From the NCBI GenBank assembly GCA_026985755.1, contig JALSPX010000267.1, positions 1 through 16,868 of the forward strand: DNA of 16,868 nt. Reading direction: 5' to 3'. This document shows, in pieces, positions 8,249-15,309 of the stretch. The stretch's first letter is position 1, and every line of letters starts with the position of its first letter. The position numbers were made by a program, and so were the translations under genes. Source of the stretch: Sulfurovum sp. (GTDB taxonomy: Bacteria; Campylobacterota; Campylobacteria; Campylobacterales; Sulfurovaceae). The notes beneath the pieces are model-generated. The model ran no database searches. It saw only the letters and a list, made by a program, of their open reading frames with translations, and had not been told where the DNA came from.

Positions 8249-8634
8249 TGTTTTCATGGGATGATAGTCCAGATTTAAATATCACTCCTTTGGTAGATGT
8301 CATGCTTGTCTTGATGGCTATACTCATGGTCACAGCCCCAACAATCACTTTTCAGGAACAGATTGAACTTCCTCAAGGTTCTAAAACAGTTAAAGTGACA
8401 AAACCTCAAACGTTGACAATACGCATGGATAAAAATCAGAAAATCTATTTAAAAAATGATACATATAGTTTAGAGACTTTTGCAGATGATTTTGTAAACC
8501 AATCGGTAAAATATAATAAAAATGCAGAAGTCTATATTCATGCAGATGAAAGATTACAATACAAAAATGTAATGTATCTTTTGAAGTCAGTAAAAGCGGC
8601 AGGTTTTGAGAAGGTGTCGCTTATTACGGAGTAG
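8248..8634 (+). CDS. ExbD/TolR family proton channel subunit
   Basis: Protein of 128 residues with one N-terminal membrane helix (about 10-31, LNITPLVDVMLVLMAILMVT) and a periplasmic domain. The invariant membrane aspartate that relays protons is D17 in PLVDVML. The start ATG overlaps the stop of the preceding channel gene in TAATG, showing translational coupling. A 9-base gap separates it from the TonB/TolA-like gene. The three genes form an energy-transducing complex across the inner membrane and periplasm. TolR versus ExbD cannot be decided from the sequence; the location favours TolR. Confidence 0.93.
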   Translation: MFSWDDSPDLNITPLVDVMLVLMAILMVTAPTITFQEQIELPQGSKTVKVTKPQTLTIRMDKNQKIYLKNDTYSLETFADDFVNQSVKYNKNAEVYIHADERLQYKNVMYLLKSVKAAGFEKVSLITE

Positions 8635-8643
8635 GTTACATCT

Positions 8644-9573
8644 ATGTTAATAGAAAAGTCACCTAAGTTTATTTTTGGTATTTTAGCCTTTTTTATTTAT
8701 TTTTCCTTGATGGGTGTGTTGATATATTATTTTAATACGCATAACGCTATTCAACCTAAGCACTATGTAAAAAAAAATGAAAATCGTATACACGTATCAC
8801 TCGCTGCACCTAAAAAGAAAATTTCCCACGCTTCCTCAAAACCCAAAACGCCACCTGTAACTCAAATAAAAAAGAAGAAAGAGAGTAAAGTAGCACATAA
8901 ACTTTCAAAAAAACCTTTAAAAGAGAAAAGTAAAATAGAAAAAAAACGTAAAGTAAAGAAGGTAATTAAAGAAAAACTAATAAAGAAAATAAGTAAGAAA
9001 CCTTTAAAGAAAAAAGATGAAAGCAACAGTACGAAACCTTCTAAAAAGAAAAAAATAATCAAAAAAGAGACAAAAAAAACAAAAGAAAAAAAAGAGATAA
9101 AGAAAAAGAAAAAAATTGAGAAAAAAAAGCACAAAAAAATAGAAAAAACATCAGAACTCTTTTCAAAAATTAAGAGTAAACCCAAAAAAAGAGTTAAAAA
9201 AGAAAAAAAAATTCATACTCCAAAAGTAGAGAATAAAAAAAGAGCGAAATCATCAAGTGCTTTAGCGATGATAGAGCATGCAACGAGCAATAAGCAAAGT
9301 GACAGGGGGATAGAGAATGCTTATTTTGCTAAAGTCCAAGCAGTATTAGAAACTTGGCCTGCACAGAGTGAATATGCAGGAGAAAAAGCGATGGTACGTA
9401 TCTATGTAAAGCCTACAGGAGCGTTTACTTTTAAAGTGAAATCTAAATCAAATAATGTAGATTTTAATCTAGGGTTAATAGACTTTTTAGAACAATTAAA
9501 AAAATTAGGACTTGGCAGTCACAAAAGTGGGAAAACGTATGAAATAGAAGTAGAGTTTACTGCAAAAGAGTAG
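8644..9573 (+). CDS. TonB/TolA-like energy transducer with very lysine-rich periplasmic spacer
   Basis: Protein of 309 residues. It has a short cytoplasmic N-terminus, one membrane helix at about 10-30, a long spacer, and a C-terminal domain (about 225-309, from YFAKVQAVLETWP to the end) of the TonB/TolA C-terminal type. It would carry proton-motive force from the ExbB/ExbD-like pair to the outer envelope. The spacer is extreme: I count about 66 Lys in residues 56-205, mixed with Glu, Ile and Pro. It includes a repeated core, KLSKKPLKEK (86-95) and KISKKPLKKK (115-124). The matching DNA is almost all purine with several A8 runs and one A9 run. In C. jejuni the equivalent gene is followed by tolB and pal; here it is not. 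Confidence 0.85.
   Translation: MLIEKSPKFIFGILAFFIYFSLMGVLIYYFNTHNAIQPKHYVKKNENRIHVSLAAPKKKISHASSKPKTPPVTQIKKKKESKVAHKLSKKPLKEKSKIEKKRKVKKVIKEKLIKKISKKPLKKKDESNSTKPSKKKKIIKKETKKTKEKKEIKKKKKIEKKKHKKIEKTSELFSKIKSKPKKRVKKEKKIHTPKVENKKRAKSSSALAMIEHATSNKQSDRGIENAYFAKVQAVLETWPAQSEYAGEKAMVRIYVKPTGAFTFKVKSKSNNVDFNLGLIDFLEQLKKLGLGSHKSGKTYEIEVEFTAKE
9072..9211 (+). repeat. Cluster of long A homopolymers inside the TonB/TolA-like gene
   Basis: Runs of A include A8 at 9072-9079, 9086-9093 and 9121-9128, A7 at 9133-9139 and 9184-9190, and A9 at 9203-9211. Another A8 lies at 8939-8946. Such runs are prone to replication and transcription slippage, so in-frame or out-of-frame length variants are possible. 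The reading frame is intact in this window. Confidence 0.8.
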
Positions 9574-9577
9574 GATT

Positions 9578-9592
9578 ATACTTTAAAAGTAT
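9578..9592. repeat. Small palindrome after the TonB/TolA-like gene
   Basis: ATACTT and AAGTAT flank a TAA centre, 4 bases after the stop codon. There is no U-tract behind it, so it is not a classical terminator. It could be a protein-binding site or a weak mRNA end, or chance in AT-rich DNA. Confidence 0.25.
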
Positions 9593-9614
9593 TACCTGCC
9601 AAGTAATCAATTAA

Positions 9615-9623
9615 TGTTATCAT
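9615..9623 (+). promoter_or_regulatory. Extended -10 promoter at the head of the polysaccharide locus
   Basis: TGTTATCAT fits an extended -10 (TGn plus TATCAT, 5 of 6 to TATAAT). Transcription would start near 9630, about 20 bases before the ATG at 9651, with GAGGGA (9643-9648) in the leader. No good -35 is seen. Its spacing to the gene matches the other candidate promoters in the window. Confidence 0.35.
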
Positions 9624-9650
9624 ACTGCCTAGATTAAAAAAAGAGGGAAA

Positions 9651-10658
9651 ATGACGTCCTTATCCTATATTTTACTATTTTTCACTACCATGCTATTGAT
9701 ATATTTCATTAAGTCTCATGCAGAAAAATTTGGACTTATAGATATTCCCAATGGCAGAAGTAGTCATAATAATCATACACCTAAAGGGGCTGGTATAGGC
9801 TTTTTTTTGGCAGTTGTTATTATTTTCCCTTTTTTGTATAGTAGTATACTAAAAGAATATATTTGGGTTTTTCTAGCTATTTTTTTGGTTTTTATTGTAG
9901 GTATTTTAGATGATCGTCATGATGTATCACCCAAAACTAAGTTTGTCATTATTATACTCTCTACATTTTTACTTTATATGAATAATTTATATATTTCTAC
10001 ACTTGGTATTTACTTCGGGTACGAGATACGTTTGGGTTGGTTTGCTTTACCGTTTACTATATTTGCTGTAGTTGGGTTTACAAATGCTCTGAATCTTGTA
10101 GATGGTCTTGACGGATTGGCAGCTACGCTTAGTATTATTATGTTAAGTACATTTTGTATGATAGGGTATCAAAATGATGATCTATTTATGTTATCACTTT
10201 CTAGCATGTTTATTGTTTCATTGTTAGCATTTATGATTTTCAATTGGTATCCTGCGTCTATTTTTATGGGAGATAGTGGCTCTTTGACTTTGGGGTTTGT
10301 GATTGCAGTCTTGGCTATTAAGTCTTTGGCGTATGTCCCAACATCGAGTATATTACTTATGACGGCTGTACCTTTACTAGATACCATTATTGTGATGTTA
10401 CGTCGAAAAATAAATGGTAAATCAATGTTTGTGGCTGATAGATGTCATATGCACCATATACTGAGGCATGTTTTTTCTGAAAATACGCCTAAAACGGTAT
10501 TGTTCTTAGGGACTTTACAGCTTATTCTGTCATTTTTTGGTATGCAACTACATAAAGGAATAGGAGAGGAGTATATGTTGGGTTTATTTTTACTTAATAT
10601 AATATTTTTATATAGGTTTTTGGCAGTAATGCTTAAGAAACAAAAGAGAGTATGCTAA
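9651..10658 (+). CDS. Undecaprenyl-phosphate sugar-1-phosphate transferase, WecA/MraY family
   Basis: Polytopic inner-membrane enzyme of 335 residues that would transfer a sugar phosphate (probably GlcNAc-1-P or a related HexNAc-1-P) from a UDP-sugar to undecaprenyl phosphate, starting each polysaccharide repeat. Family motifs are present: PNGRSSHNNHTPKGAGIG (33-50), the Mg-binding DD of GILDDR (87-88), NALNLVDGLDGLA (145-157), FMGDSGS (205-211) and the DRCHMHH loop (263-269). The last corresponds to the HIHH-type motif of WecA-like enzymes and argues against MraY. About ten membrane helices fill the rest. The ribosome binding site sits close to the ATG (3 bases). The sugar specificity cannot be read from the sequence. 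It is the first gene of the polysaccharide locus. Confidence 0.9.
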   Translation: MTSLSYILLFFTTMLLIYFIKSHAEKFGLIDIPNGRSSHNNHTPKGAGIGFFLAVVIIFPFLYSSILKEYIWVFLAIFLVFIVGILDDRHDVSPKTKFVIIILSTFLLYMNNLYISTLGIYFGYEIRLGWFALPFTIFAVVGFTNALNLVDGLDGLAATLSIIMLSTFCMIGYQNDDLFMLSLSSMFIVSLLAFMIFNWYPASIFMGDSGSLTLGFVIAVLAIKSLAYVPTSSILLMTAVPLLDTIIVMLRRKINGKSMFVADRCHMHHILRHVFSENTPKTVLFLGTLQLILSFFGMQLHKGIGEEYMLGLFLLNIIFLYRFLAVMLKKQKRVC

Positions 10659-10689
10659 ACATATGGTCTGTAGATATTTAAGAATAAGA

Positions 10690-10695
10690 TATAAT
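10690..10695 (+). promoter_or_regulatory. Consensus -10 element before the UDP-glucose dehydrogenase gene
   Basis: A perfect TATAAT lies 30 bases before the TTG start, putting transcription start near 10702 and leaving room for the GAGGGAG ribosome binding site (10711-10717). No -35 consensus is visible. The 12 bases from this hexamer onward (TATAATATACAA) are repeated at 15192-15203. Confidence 0.5.
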
Positions 10696-10724
10696 ATACA
10701 ATTAAATTTTGAGGGAGTATTGTA

Positions 10725-11894
10725 TTGAAGATAGCCATAGTAGGAACAGGGTATGTAGGGATTTCAAATGGGATTTTATTGGCACAGCACAATGAAGTAG
10801 TAGCATTGGATATTATAGATGAAAAAGTAGAGATGCTTAATAATAAAATATCTCCCATTGAGGATGCAGAGATAAGCGATTATTTACGTAGTAAAGCATT
10901 AAATTTTAGAGCTACACTGAACAAAGAGGATGCCTATGCAAATGCGCAGTTTGTTGTGATTGCTACACCAACAGATTATGATCCTGAAACTAACTATTTT
11001 AATACTAAAAGTATAGAGGCAGTGATTAAAGATGTTTTATCCATAAATCCAGATACTACGATAGTCATAAAGTCAACTGTTCCTGTGGGGTATACCCAAA
11101 AGATAAGAGAGCAGTTTGATACCCAAAATATACTCTTCTCTCCAGAGTTCCTAAGAGAAGGAAAAGCCCTCTATGACAATCTATACCCAAGTAGAATTAT
11201 TGTTGGAGAAAAAAGTAAGCGTGCTGAAATCTTTGCAAATCTTTTGGCAGAAGGAGCGATAAAAAAAGATATCAATGTCTTATTGACTGATTCAACAGAA
11301 GCAGAAGCAATAAAACTTTTTTCAAATACCTATCTTGCTATGAGGGTTGCATTTTTTAATGAGCTAGACTCTTATTCTGAAATGCACGGACTTAATTCAC
11401 AACAGATTATTGAAGGTGTAGGCTTAGATCCAAGGATAGGGACACACTATAATAACCCTAGTTTTGGTTATGGTGGTTATTGTCTACCTAAAGATACGAA
11501 ACAACTTCTAGCAAACTATAAAGATGTCCCAAGTAATATCATTGAAGCGATAGTCAATGCAAACAGTACAAGAAAAGATTTTATAGCATCTCAAATCTTA
11601 AAGAGACATCCTCGTATTGTAGGTATATATAGGCTTGTGATGAAGAGCGAGAGTGATAACTATAGAAGCTCTGCTATCCAAGGCATTATGAAGCGTATAA
11701 AAGCCAAAGGGATTGAAGTGGTGATATATGAACCAACCTATAGCAAAGAGACTTTCTTTCATTCAAAGGTCATAAAAAACTTAGAAACATTTAAGGAGAT
11801 GAGTGATGTTATTGTAGCCAATAGATTACATGAAGAAATGATAGATGTGAAAGAAAAGGTGTATACAAGGGATATCTTTGGGAGTGATAGTTAG
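10725..11894 (+). CDS. ugd: UDP-glucose 6-dehydrogenase
   Basis: Protein of 389 residues, the size of the E. coli-type short Ugd. It oxidises UDP-glucose to UDP-glucuronate with two NAD+. The N-terminal Rossmann motif is GTGYVG (7-12). The mid-region block FSPEFLREGKALYDNLYPSR (138-157) and the active-site block FGYGGYCLPKDTKQL (247-261) with nucleophile C253 are intact. The C-terminal half (from about 297) is the UDP-binding domain and carries the short-form pattern around IYRLVMKSESDNYRSS. The TTG start is favoured by GAGGGAG 7 bases upstream and by the Rossmann strand beginning directly after it. It supplies GlcA for the locus and seems to have its own promoter. Confidence 0.95.
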   Translation: MKIAIVGTGYVGISNGILLAQHNEVVALDIIDEKVEMLNNKISPIEDAEISDYLRSKALNFRATLNKEDAYANAQFVVIATPTDYDPETNYFNTKSIEAVIKDVLSINPDTTIVIKSTVPVGYTQKIREQFDTQNILFSPEFLREGKALYDNLYPSRIIVGEKSKRAEIFANLLAEGAIKKDINVLLTDSTEAEAIKLFSNTYLAMRVAFFNELDSYSEMHGLNSQQIIEGVGLDPRIGTHYNNPSFGYGGYCLPKDTKQLLANYKDVPSNIIEAIVNANSTRKDFIASQILKRHPRIVGIYRLVMKSESDNYRSSAIQGIMKRIKAKGIEVVIYEPTYSKETFFHSKVIKNLETFKEMSDVIVANRLHEEMIDVKEKVYTRDIFGSDS

Positions 11895-11962
11895 GGTATT
11901 AATCAAATTAAACGATGGGATAAAAGAGTTATAAGTGGTAAAAAATTTTATGGAGTTATATA

Positions 11963-13144
11963 TTGAAAAAATTATTATTAGTATTTGGAACTAGGCCAGA
12001 AGCTATCAAGATGGCACCTTTGGTAAAAGCATTCCAAAATGAAGCAGACATTTTTCAAACCAAAGTATGTGTAACAGCACAACATCGCGAGATGCTAGAT
12101 CAGGTATTGGATCTTTTTGAGATTACACCTGATTATGATTTAGATATTATGAAATCAAAACAAGATTTGTATGATGTAACTTCAAATGTGCTACTTGGCC
12201 TGAGGTCTGTATTGAGTGAGTATACTCCAGACATTGTTTTTGTGCATGGTGATACATCTACTACGTTTGCTGCTGCATTAGCCTCTTTTTATCAGAAAAT
12301 CAGTGTGGCACATATAGAGGCTGGATTGAGAACGGGAAATATCTATTCTCCATGGCCTGAAGAAGCCAATCGTCAATTAACCACACAAATTAGTGCATAT
12401 CATTTTGCCCCAACAGAAACAAGCAAAGAAAATCTGCTTAAAGAAAATATTAATAAAGATATTATTTGTGTAACGGGTAATACTGTTATTGATGCACTAT
12501 TTCTCGCACTTAATAAGATAAAAAACAATGAAGAGATAGAGATATCTATTATTGATTCGATCAATAAACTTTTACCTCATAATTTTCAGTTACCTTATAC
12601 ACATATACCTTTTTCAGATGTAAAAGATGAACATAAGATGATTCTAGTCACGGGACACAGACGAGAAAACCATGGTCAAGGGTTTATTAACATTTGTATG
12701 GCGCTTAGAGAGATAGCCTATAATAATCCTGATATTGAGATTGTGTATCCTGTACACTTGAACCCAAATGTTCAAAAACCAGTAAAAGAATTACTCTTAG
12801 AAGTGTCAAATATTCATCTGATAAAACCACTACAATACGAGCAATTTATCTATATGATGGACAAATCAATATTTATGATTACAGATAGCGGAGGTGTACA
12901 AGAAGAGGCTCCCTCTCTAGGAAAACCTGTGTTGGTGATGCGTGACACTACAGAGCGACCCGAAGCATTAGATGCAGGTACGGTAAAATTGGTAGGTACA
13001 AATACCGAACTGATTATAAAAGAAGCACAAAAATTAATAGATGATACTCATGCGTATAGCAAAATGTCTCAAGCCTCCAACCCCTATGGTGATGGTAAGG
13101 CCTGTGAAAAAATTGTAGAATTTATAAAAAGGAAAGTAGCATGA
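11963..13144 (+). CDS. wecB: UDP-N-acetylglucosamine 2-epimerase (non-hydrolysing)
   Basis: Protein of 393 residues that converts UDP-GlcNAc to UDP-ManNAc in the cytoplasm. Conserved blocks are GTRPEAIKMAPL (9-20), GDTSTT (96-101), HIEAGLRTG (117-125), GHRREN (231-236) and DSGGVQEEAPSLGKPVLVMR (308-327) followed by DTTERPE. A stretch at about 185-226 looks longer than in E. coli WecB. The TTG start has TGGAG 7 bases before it and gives the normal N-terminus; the ATG at 11950 is in another frame and soon stops. Its stop overlaps the wecC start (ATGA), so the two successive enzymes are made together. Confidence 0.95.
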   Translation: MKKLLLVFGTRPEAIKMAPLVKAFQNEADIFQTKVCVTAQHREMLDQVLDLFEITPDYDLDIMKSKQDLYDVTSNVLLGLRSVLSEYTPDIVFVHGDTSTTFAAALASFYQKISVAHIEAGLRTGNIYSPWPEEANRQLTTQISAYHFAPTETSKENLLKENINKDIICVTGNTVIDALFLALNKIKNNEEIEISIIDSINKLLPHNFQLPYTHIPFSDVKDEHKMILVTGHRRENHGQGFINICMALREIAYNNPDIEIVYPVHLNPNVQKPVKELLLEVSNIHLIKPLQYEQFIYMMDKSIFMITDSGGVQEEAPSLGKPVLVMRDTTERPEALDAGTVKLVGTNTELIIKEAQKLIDDTHAYSKMSQASNPYGDGKACEKIVEFIKRKVA

Positions 13145-14343
13145 AAAAAATTTGTGTCATAGGATTAGGATATATAGGACTACCAACTGCGGCATTATTA
13201 GCAAATAGAGGATATGAAATTCATGGTGTTGATGTTGTGCAATCAACAGTAGATACTATTAATAAAGGTGAGATACATATTGTAGAACCAGAACTTGATA
13301 CGTTTGTAAAGAGTGCCGTCAATAGTGGCAAATTAAAAGCTGATACAAAACCTGTAGAGGCTGATATATTTATTATAGCTGTTCCCACCCCTTTTCATGA
13401 AGGATTTATACCCAATATAGATTATGTGGTAAGTGCTACTAAATCTATCGCACCGTATGTAAAAGAGGGAAATATTGTCATTCTTGAGTCTACTTCTCCT
13501 GTGGGAACAACAGATAAAGTAGCAGAAGTCTTAAAAGAAGAAGGTATAGATATTTCCAACATTTATATTTCTCACTGTCCAGAGAGGGTATTGCCAGGAA
13601 AAATCATGCGTGAATTGGTAGAAAATGATAGAATAGTAGGTGGAACAACAGCAGAAGCCACAGCACAAACAGTAGCATTTTATAACACATTTGTAGATGG
13701 AGAAGTGTTATCCACTACAGCAAGAACAGCTGAAATGGCAAAGCTCACAGAAAATAGTTTTAGAGATACCAATATCGCTTTTGCAAATGAACTGAGTATG
13801 CTTTGTGATACGTTCGATATAGATGTTTGGGAACTTATCTCATTGGCGAATAGACACCCTAGAGTAAATATACTTCAACCAGGTGCAGGTGTCGGAGGGC
13901 ATTGTATTGCTGTTGATCCATGGTTTATTGTTCATGCTGCAAAAGAGAGTCATATAGATGCAAAAATGATTCGTACAGCAAGAGAAGTCAATACATATAA
14001 AACAGAGTGGGTTATAGAAAAAATAAAAAATGCAGCCTTATCTTTTGAAAACAAGCACGGTAGAAAAGCAAAAGTTGCTTGTATGGGCTTGGCATTTAAA
14101 CCTGATATTGATGACCTTAGAGAATCGCCAGCACTTCATATCACAAGACGTCTCATTGCTGATGGTCTTGATGTTCTAGCCGTTGAACCTAATATTACAA
14201 CACATACTGAATTTGAAGTTGTAGAGTATAAAAAAGCTTTATTAGAAGCAGATGTAGTTACTTTTTTGGTTGCCCATAAGCAATTTAAAGCGTTAGAAGT
14301 AGAGACAGATTTAGATTTTTGTGGAGTAATAAATCATGTTTAA
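13141..14343 (+). CDS. wecC: UDP-N-acetyl-D-mannosamine dehydrogenase
   Basis: Protein of 400 residues that oxidises UDP-ManNAc (from WecB) to UDP-ManNAcA with NAD+. It has the Rossmann motif VIGLGYIGLPTA (6-17), ESTSPVGTT (116-124), HCPERVLPGK (145-154) and the active-site block PGAGVGGHCIAVDP (247-260) with C255. The ATG lies inside the wecB stop (ATGA), 4 bases of overlap. The overlap with wecB makes this substrate far more likely than other UDP-HexNAc dehydrogenase substrates. The last 31 bases or so have a near copy at 15158-15188, a sign that recombination occurred at this gene end. Confidence 0.94.
   Translation: MKKICVIGLGYIGLPTAALLANRGYEIHGVDVVQSTVDTINKGEIHIVEPELDTFVKSAVNSGKLKADTKPVEADIFIIAVPTPFHEGFIPNIDYVVSATKSIAPYVKEGNIVILESTSPVGTTDKVAEVLKEEGIDISNIYISHCPERVLPGKIMRELVENDRIVGGTTAEATAQTVAFYNTFVDGEVLSTTARTAEMAKLTENSFRDTNIAFANELSMLCDTFDIDVWELISLANRHPRVNILQPGAGVGGHCIAVDPWFIVHAAKESHIDAKMIRTAREVNTYKTEWVIEKIKNAALSFENKHGRKAKVACMGLAFKPDIDDLRESPALHITRRLIADGLDVLAVEPNITTHTEFEVVEYKKALLEADVVTFLVAHKQFKALEVETDLDFCGVINHV
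14306..14336 (+). repeat. 3' end of wecC, first copy of a direct repeat
   Basis: This stretch inside the end of wecC matches 15158-15188 at 28 of 31 bases (mismatches at 14321, 14331 and 14335). The offset between the copies is 852 bases and spans the end of wecC, the acyltransferase gene and part of the following gap. Confidence 0.85.
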
Positions 14344-14388
14344 TGAAAATTCGAAATTATTAATACTCACATAAGTTTAGGATTAATG

Positions 14389-15033
14389 ATGAAAAAAATA
14401 AAAATAAAATTAGCAATAGGATACATGATAAGCATATTACCAACAAGTTATATAAGAGTATTCTTTTATCGGTATATTTTTAAATATGATATTCAGAAAT
14501 CTACTATTGGTTGGGGCACAGTTATTGTCGTGGAAGATGTAAAAATGTATGAATGTTTTATAGGCAAAAAAAATAAATTTAAAGGTCCTATGAAGATTAC
14601 TATTCATAAAGGAGCACGTATAGGATATGAAAACATATTTAATTGTGGCTGGTGGGTACTAGAAAAAAAGTTTATATCAAAAAATTATAAAAAGAGTTTA
14701 GAGATTGGAAAAAATACACATATTTCAAACAGACATTATTTTGATATTGTTGATTCTTTTATGTTAAGAGACTTTTCATGGATAGCGGGATGTGCTTCAC
14801 AATTTTGGACACATGGTGCAAGCACTACAGATCGTGAGATCAATATTGGAGAACATTGTTATATTGGTAGTGCAGTAAGATTTTCACCAGGCTCATCTAT
14901 AAATAATAATACAATTGTTGCATTAGGAAGTGTTGTTACACGAAAATTTGATATGGATAATGTTTTGATTGGTGGGCAACCTGCAAAAATTTTGAAAGAA
15001 AATTATGATTGGAAAACTAAAAATATTTATTGA
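14389..15033 (+). CDS. Hexapeptide-repeat (left-handed beta-helix) acyltransferase
   Basis: Protein of 214 residues from the second of two adjacent ATGs. I prefer 14389 over 14386 because AGGA (14379-14382) is then 6 rather than 3 bases away. It shows hexapeptide-type turns: TIHKGARIGYENIF (about 71-84 in the numbering from 14386), LEIGKNTHISN (105-115), EINIGEHCYIGS (151-162) and NNTIVALGSVVT (174-185). It ends with IGGQPAKILKENYDW, the usual tail of WbbJ/colanic-acid-type acetyltransferases. The likely catalytic His is H143 in FWTHGAS. It probably O-acetylates the polysaccharide; acyl group and acceptor are unknown. The gene is very AT-rich and lies between the two copies of the wecC tail. 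Confidence 0.85.
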   Translation: MKKIKIKLAIGYMISILPTSYIRVFFYRYIFKYDIQKSTIGWGTVIVVEDVKMYECFIGKKNKFKGPMKITIHKGARIGYENIFNCGWWVLEKKFISKNYKKSLEIGKNTHISNRHYFDIVDSFMLRDFSWIAGCASQFWTHGASTTDREINIGEHCYIGSAVRFSPGSSINNNTIVALGSVVTRKFDMDNVLIGGQPAKILKENYDWKTKNIY

Positions 15034-15156
15034 GTTCCAAAAGAAGTTTGACTTTCATTAAAATATATTGATTTTATTGAGTAGAAAAATATTTTCGCAA
15101 AAACTTTAATTGGAATCATACCTATATTTATTAACAAGAGGTATATACAAATAAAG

Positions 15157-15189
15157 GCAGATTTAGATTTTTATGGAGTAATTAATTAG
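15157..15189 (+). pseudogene. Remnant of the 3' end of a second wecC-like gene
   Basis: Read in the same frame as wecC, this stretch gives Ala-Asp-Leu-Asp-Phe-Tyr-Gly-Val-Ile-Asn and then TAG. The intact WecC ends Thr-Asp-Leu-Asp-Phe-Cys-Gly-Val-Ile-Asn-His-Val. One of the three DNA differences is silent (ATA/ATT), one changes Cys to Tyr and one makes the stop two codons early. Upstream codons in frame stay open to about 15121 but resemble WecC only weakly. It looks like the tail left from an older or foreign dehydrogenase gene rather than a fresh exact duplication. No intact protein is made from it. Confidence 0.7.
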
Positions 15190-15191
15190 TG

Positions 15192-15197
15192 TATAAT
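15192..15197 (+). promoter_or_regulatory. Consensus -10 hexamer after the wecC-tail remnant
   Basis: A perfect TATAAT followed by ATACAA, the same 12 bases as before ugd. A transcript from here would start near 15204 and run through the hairpin at 15248-15275 before the next gene, so it may make a long leader or a short RNA. No -35 element is evident. Confidence 0.35.
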
Positions 15198-15247
15198 ATA
15201 CAAAGAATAGAAAGATTATAAATATATACTTTCATATATAAGGAAGT

Positions 15248-15275
15248 GAGTGTAGAATAAAATATTATTTTACTC
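15248..15275 (+). terminator. Terminator- or attenuator-like hairpin
   Basis: GTAGAATAA (15252-15260) pairs with TTATTTTAC (15265-15273) over nine positions with one G-U pair and an AATA loop. An alternative register also pairs GAGT (15248-15251) with ACTC (15272-15275) at the cost of a 2-base bulge. CCTTTTATT follows. The stem is AU-rich and the U-tract short, so it would be a weak terminator at best. Confidence 0.35.
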
Positions 15276-15300
15276 CTTTTATTGCAGTAGATAGCTACAT

Positions 15301-15309
15301 TGTTAAAAT
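15301..15309 (+). promoter_or_regulatory. Extended -10 promoter of the pyruvyl transferase-like gene
   Basis: TGTTAAAAT is identical to the candidate promoter of the ATP synthase operon at 1848-1856. Transcription from about 15316 gives a leader of about 23 bases to the ATG at 15339, with AGGA at 15327-15330. This supports 15339 over the upstream in-frame TTG at 15300, which would fall in the promoter. Confidence 0.4.

Noticed and set aside
8862..9185. Open frame on the minus strand opposite the TonB/TolA-like gene, extremely Phe/Ser/Leu-rich
   Set aside because: It is the mirror of Lys-rich codons (AAA read as TTT) and has no family features or ribosome binding site.
9578..9607. Palindromes after the TonB/TolA-like gene as a Rho-independent terminator
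   Set aside because: The stems are 5-6 AT-rich pairs and no U tract follows.
11950..11994. ATG at 11950 as the wecB start
   Set aside because: It is out of frame with the epimerase and reaches a stop after 14 codons.
15118..15144. Inverted repeat ATACCT / AGGTAT as an insertion-sequence end
   Set aside because: The arms are only six bases, the interval is 27 bases in all, and there is no transposase or target duplication. It is listed only as part of the intergenic description.
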